22,789 nt of DNA from a virus. Location of the stretch: IMG/VR virus record IMGVR_UViG_3300022591_000074, positions 1 through 22,789 of that record; one strand, written 5' to 3'. The notes under the pieces were generated by a model, which worked only from the letters and a program-made list of their open reading frames with translations, was not told the origin of the DNA and made no database searches. Of the stretch, positions 21,283 through 22,789 are shown in pieces (the stretch's first letter is position 1; each line of letters opens with the position of its first letter). Made by a program: the position numbers and the translations under genes.

Positions 21283-22789
21283 ATGGCTAATATAGTCTCC
21301 AACCTCATGGGCGGTATGTCCATGGAAAAGTTGACGACCGCCTTTGAAGGTGCTGCCAAAGCCAGCAAACAGATTTCAGACAATCTCCAAAAAGCCACTA
21401 AACTTGCTGGCGACCTAGGCAAGGGTATGAAAGCGGCGGCTGGCTCGGCCATTAAAACTGGTGGCCAGAACATGCTTGGCACTGGTCAAACAGGAAACGT
21501 TCTTTCTAATTCCCTAGGTGCCTTTACAAATAACACCAGTTCTGCTGGTCAGCAGTCCATGATGAACGCCTTTGGTCCTAACGGTTCTCTTACTGACTTT
21601 GCTGGAAGCAGTTCTGTCAGGGAGGCTGGCAGTGCCTTCAATATGCTTACCAACGTTGTCGCTGGTACCCAACAGTTCTTGCCTGATATGGGTAAAACCA
21701 TGGCTCGTGCCACTGGGTATTACAACGCCACTACTTTCTCTGGTAACCGCTTCCCTAGAGCAACAAGCAACTTCCAAGGGGCATTAAACAACATGGGCAT
21801 GCGAATGCCTAGCGTTGAAGACATGACCTTTAAAACTTTGTCTGATAGCGGAGGTATGACCTCTGTTGGTTCTGACGCTATTGTCGCCCAGTACTTAACA
21901 GGCAAGGGCATGAATGTTGCTGGTGGAGCAAACAGCACGTACCAACAAACTTTGCGTACTATCGGTAACGCTGGCAAATACCTGAACATCAGCAACGAAG
22001 CCGCTGCGGCTTCTGTGGAGGGCTTGACTGGTGCCGCTGGTTCGTCAAACATGCTCCGTAAGTTTGGTATCTATACTGCAGACTTGCAAACTGGTAAGGA
22101 AAAAACTCAAGGACAAATCTTTGAGGAGTTGGCAAACAGACTTACTGCTGGACGTAAGCCAAGTACCATCGAACAGACTCAAAACGATATCCGTCGTGGC
22201 TTCCTTGGCGTAAATATCCAAGCCGCATTCGGTAATGACCAAGCAGGCGCTGAGATGTTCAAGCAGTACATGGTTGAACGTGCTGGTGGCAGCAAAATGG
22301 ATTTGTCTAGCAATGAGGCTATGAACAAAATCTATGGTGGTCTAGGTACTGACGGTGCTCTCCAGGGCTATCCTGCTGGTAACACCAACCCAATGAACGC
22401 TCTGCACACACTAAACGCCAGTGATACTTCTGGCCTCGATATGGCAGAACAAAAATACCTTTCTGGTATGAACGCTGCTGTTCCTATACTCGAACTTCTA
22501 AACACAGCCGCAGGTAATGCTGCGGATTCTTTGGCAGGATTTAACACAGCCTTTGCTTCTACTTTAGGTAAGAGTGACACCGTAAAAGGTTTGACTAAGG
22601 CAGCAGGTGCTGTTGCTGGGTGGGCTGGGTCTAACGCCCTACAACTAGGTGTCGCTGCTGCACAATACATGGTTGGAGATGTGGCAGGTGCAGTGAAAAC
22701 TGGTGCTCCTGCTGCACTTAAGTTGGCTGCAGGTACTGCTGGATTGGGTGGATTGAATACGTCAGGTTTAGTCAGTAGTGCCGCATCGG
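21283..22789 (+). CDS. Tape-measure protein, N-terminal part (partial)
   Basis: The frame is open from ATG 21283 to the right edge: 502 residues with no stop. AAGGA at 21272-21276 lies 6 nt before the ATG. It starts MANIVSNLMGGMSMEKLTTA and is rich in Ala, Gly, Asn and Met, with helical stretches such as FEGAAKASKQISDNLQKATK, and an Ala-rich hydrophobic region near residues 440-490. That region could insert in a membrane or line the tail. Its place right after the chaperone pair is the standard position for the tape measure, which sets tail length and is ejected at infection. Residues of about 245-350 (YLNISNEAAAASVEGLTGAA and beyond) do not match a domain I can name. An enzyme domain further on cannot be excluded. 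Confidence 0.75.
   Translation, partial: MANIVSNLMGGMSMEKLTTAFEGAAKASKQISDNLQKATKLAGDLGKGMKAAAGSAIKTGGQNMLGTGQTGNVLSNSLGAFTNNTSSAGQQSMMNAFGPNGSLTDFAGSSSVREAGSAFNMLTNVVAGTQQFLPDMGKTMARATGYYNATTFSGNRFPRATSNFQGALNNMGMRMPSVEDMTFKTLSDSGGMTSVGSDAIVAQYLTGKGMNVAGGANSTYQQTLRTIGNAGKYLNISNEAAAASVEGLTGAAGSSNMLRKFGIYTADLQTGKEKTQGQIFEELANRLTAGRKPSTIEQTQNDIRRGFLGVNIQAAFGNDQAGAEMFKQYMVERAGGSKMDLSSNEAMNKIYGGLGTDGALQGYPAGNTNPMNALHTLNASDTSGLDMAEQKYLSGMNAAVPILELLNTAAGNAADSLAGFNTAFASTLGKSDTVKGLTKAAGAVAGWAGSNALQLGVAAAQYMVGDVAGAVKTGAPAALKLAAGTAGLGGLNTSGLVSSAAS

Overview
This window is part of the structural-gene module of a contractile-tailed (myovirus-type) double-stranded DNA bacteriophage. Every gene I can support is on the + strand. 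The clearest markers, in order, are the C-terminal end of a large terminase, a portal protein, a coiled-coil scaffold, a major capsid protein, tail fibre-like proteins, neck and tail-completion candidates, a tail sheath, a tail tube, a gp26-like tail assembly chaperone and the start of a tape-measure protein. Sheath plus tube establishes the contractile tail. No bacterial housekeeping, integrase, tRNA or rRNA gene is visible. The host cannot be read from the sequence. Moderate GC and several small-protein and fibre motifs familiar from aquatic phages would fit an environmental phage, perhaps of an actinobacterium, but that is a guess.

Layout. Positions 1-2936 hold the terminase end, two small unknown genes separated by a terminator-like hairpin, and the portal, whose start overlaps the upstream gene by 82 nt. 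Positions 3058-5461 hold the scaffold, the major capsid protein (followed by a very stable UUCG-capped hairpin) and a small virion protein. Positions 5584-14269 hold a probable head-tail adaptor fused to a beta-rich C-terminus and four long fibre or virion proteins, rich in Thr, Ser and Gly and built from recurring beta modules. Positions 14269-15111 hold a neck candidate and a 77-residue fibre-tip-like protein.

Positions 15115-16285 hold a chain of tiny, mostly Lys-rich genes coupled by overlapping stop and start codons, closed by the best intrinsic terminator in the window (16302-16323). Positions 16403-17602 hold a small unknown gene and two tail-completion candidates. Positions 17619 to the end hold sheath, tube, chaperone with a second overlapping frame, and tape measure.

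How the genes work together. Terminase, portal, scaffold and capsid protein build and fill the head. Adaptor, neck and completion proteins join head and tail. Sheath, tube, chaperone and tape measure build the tail to length, and the fibre proteins presumably meet the host. Fibre genes lying between capsid and sheath genes, and related beta modules spread over fibre proteins and the sheath, are the most distinctive features. The most testable single item is the probable frameshifted tail chaperone at 20315-21281.
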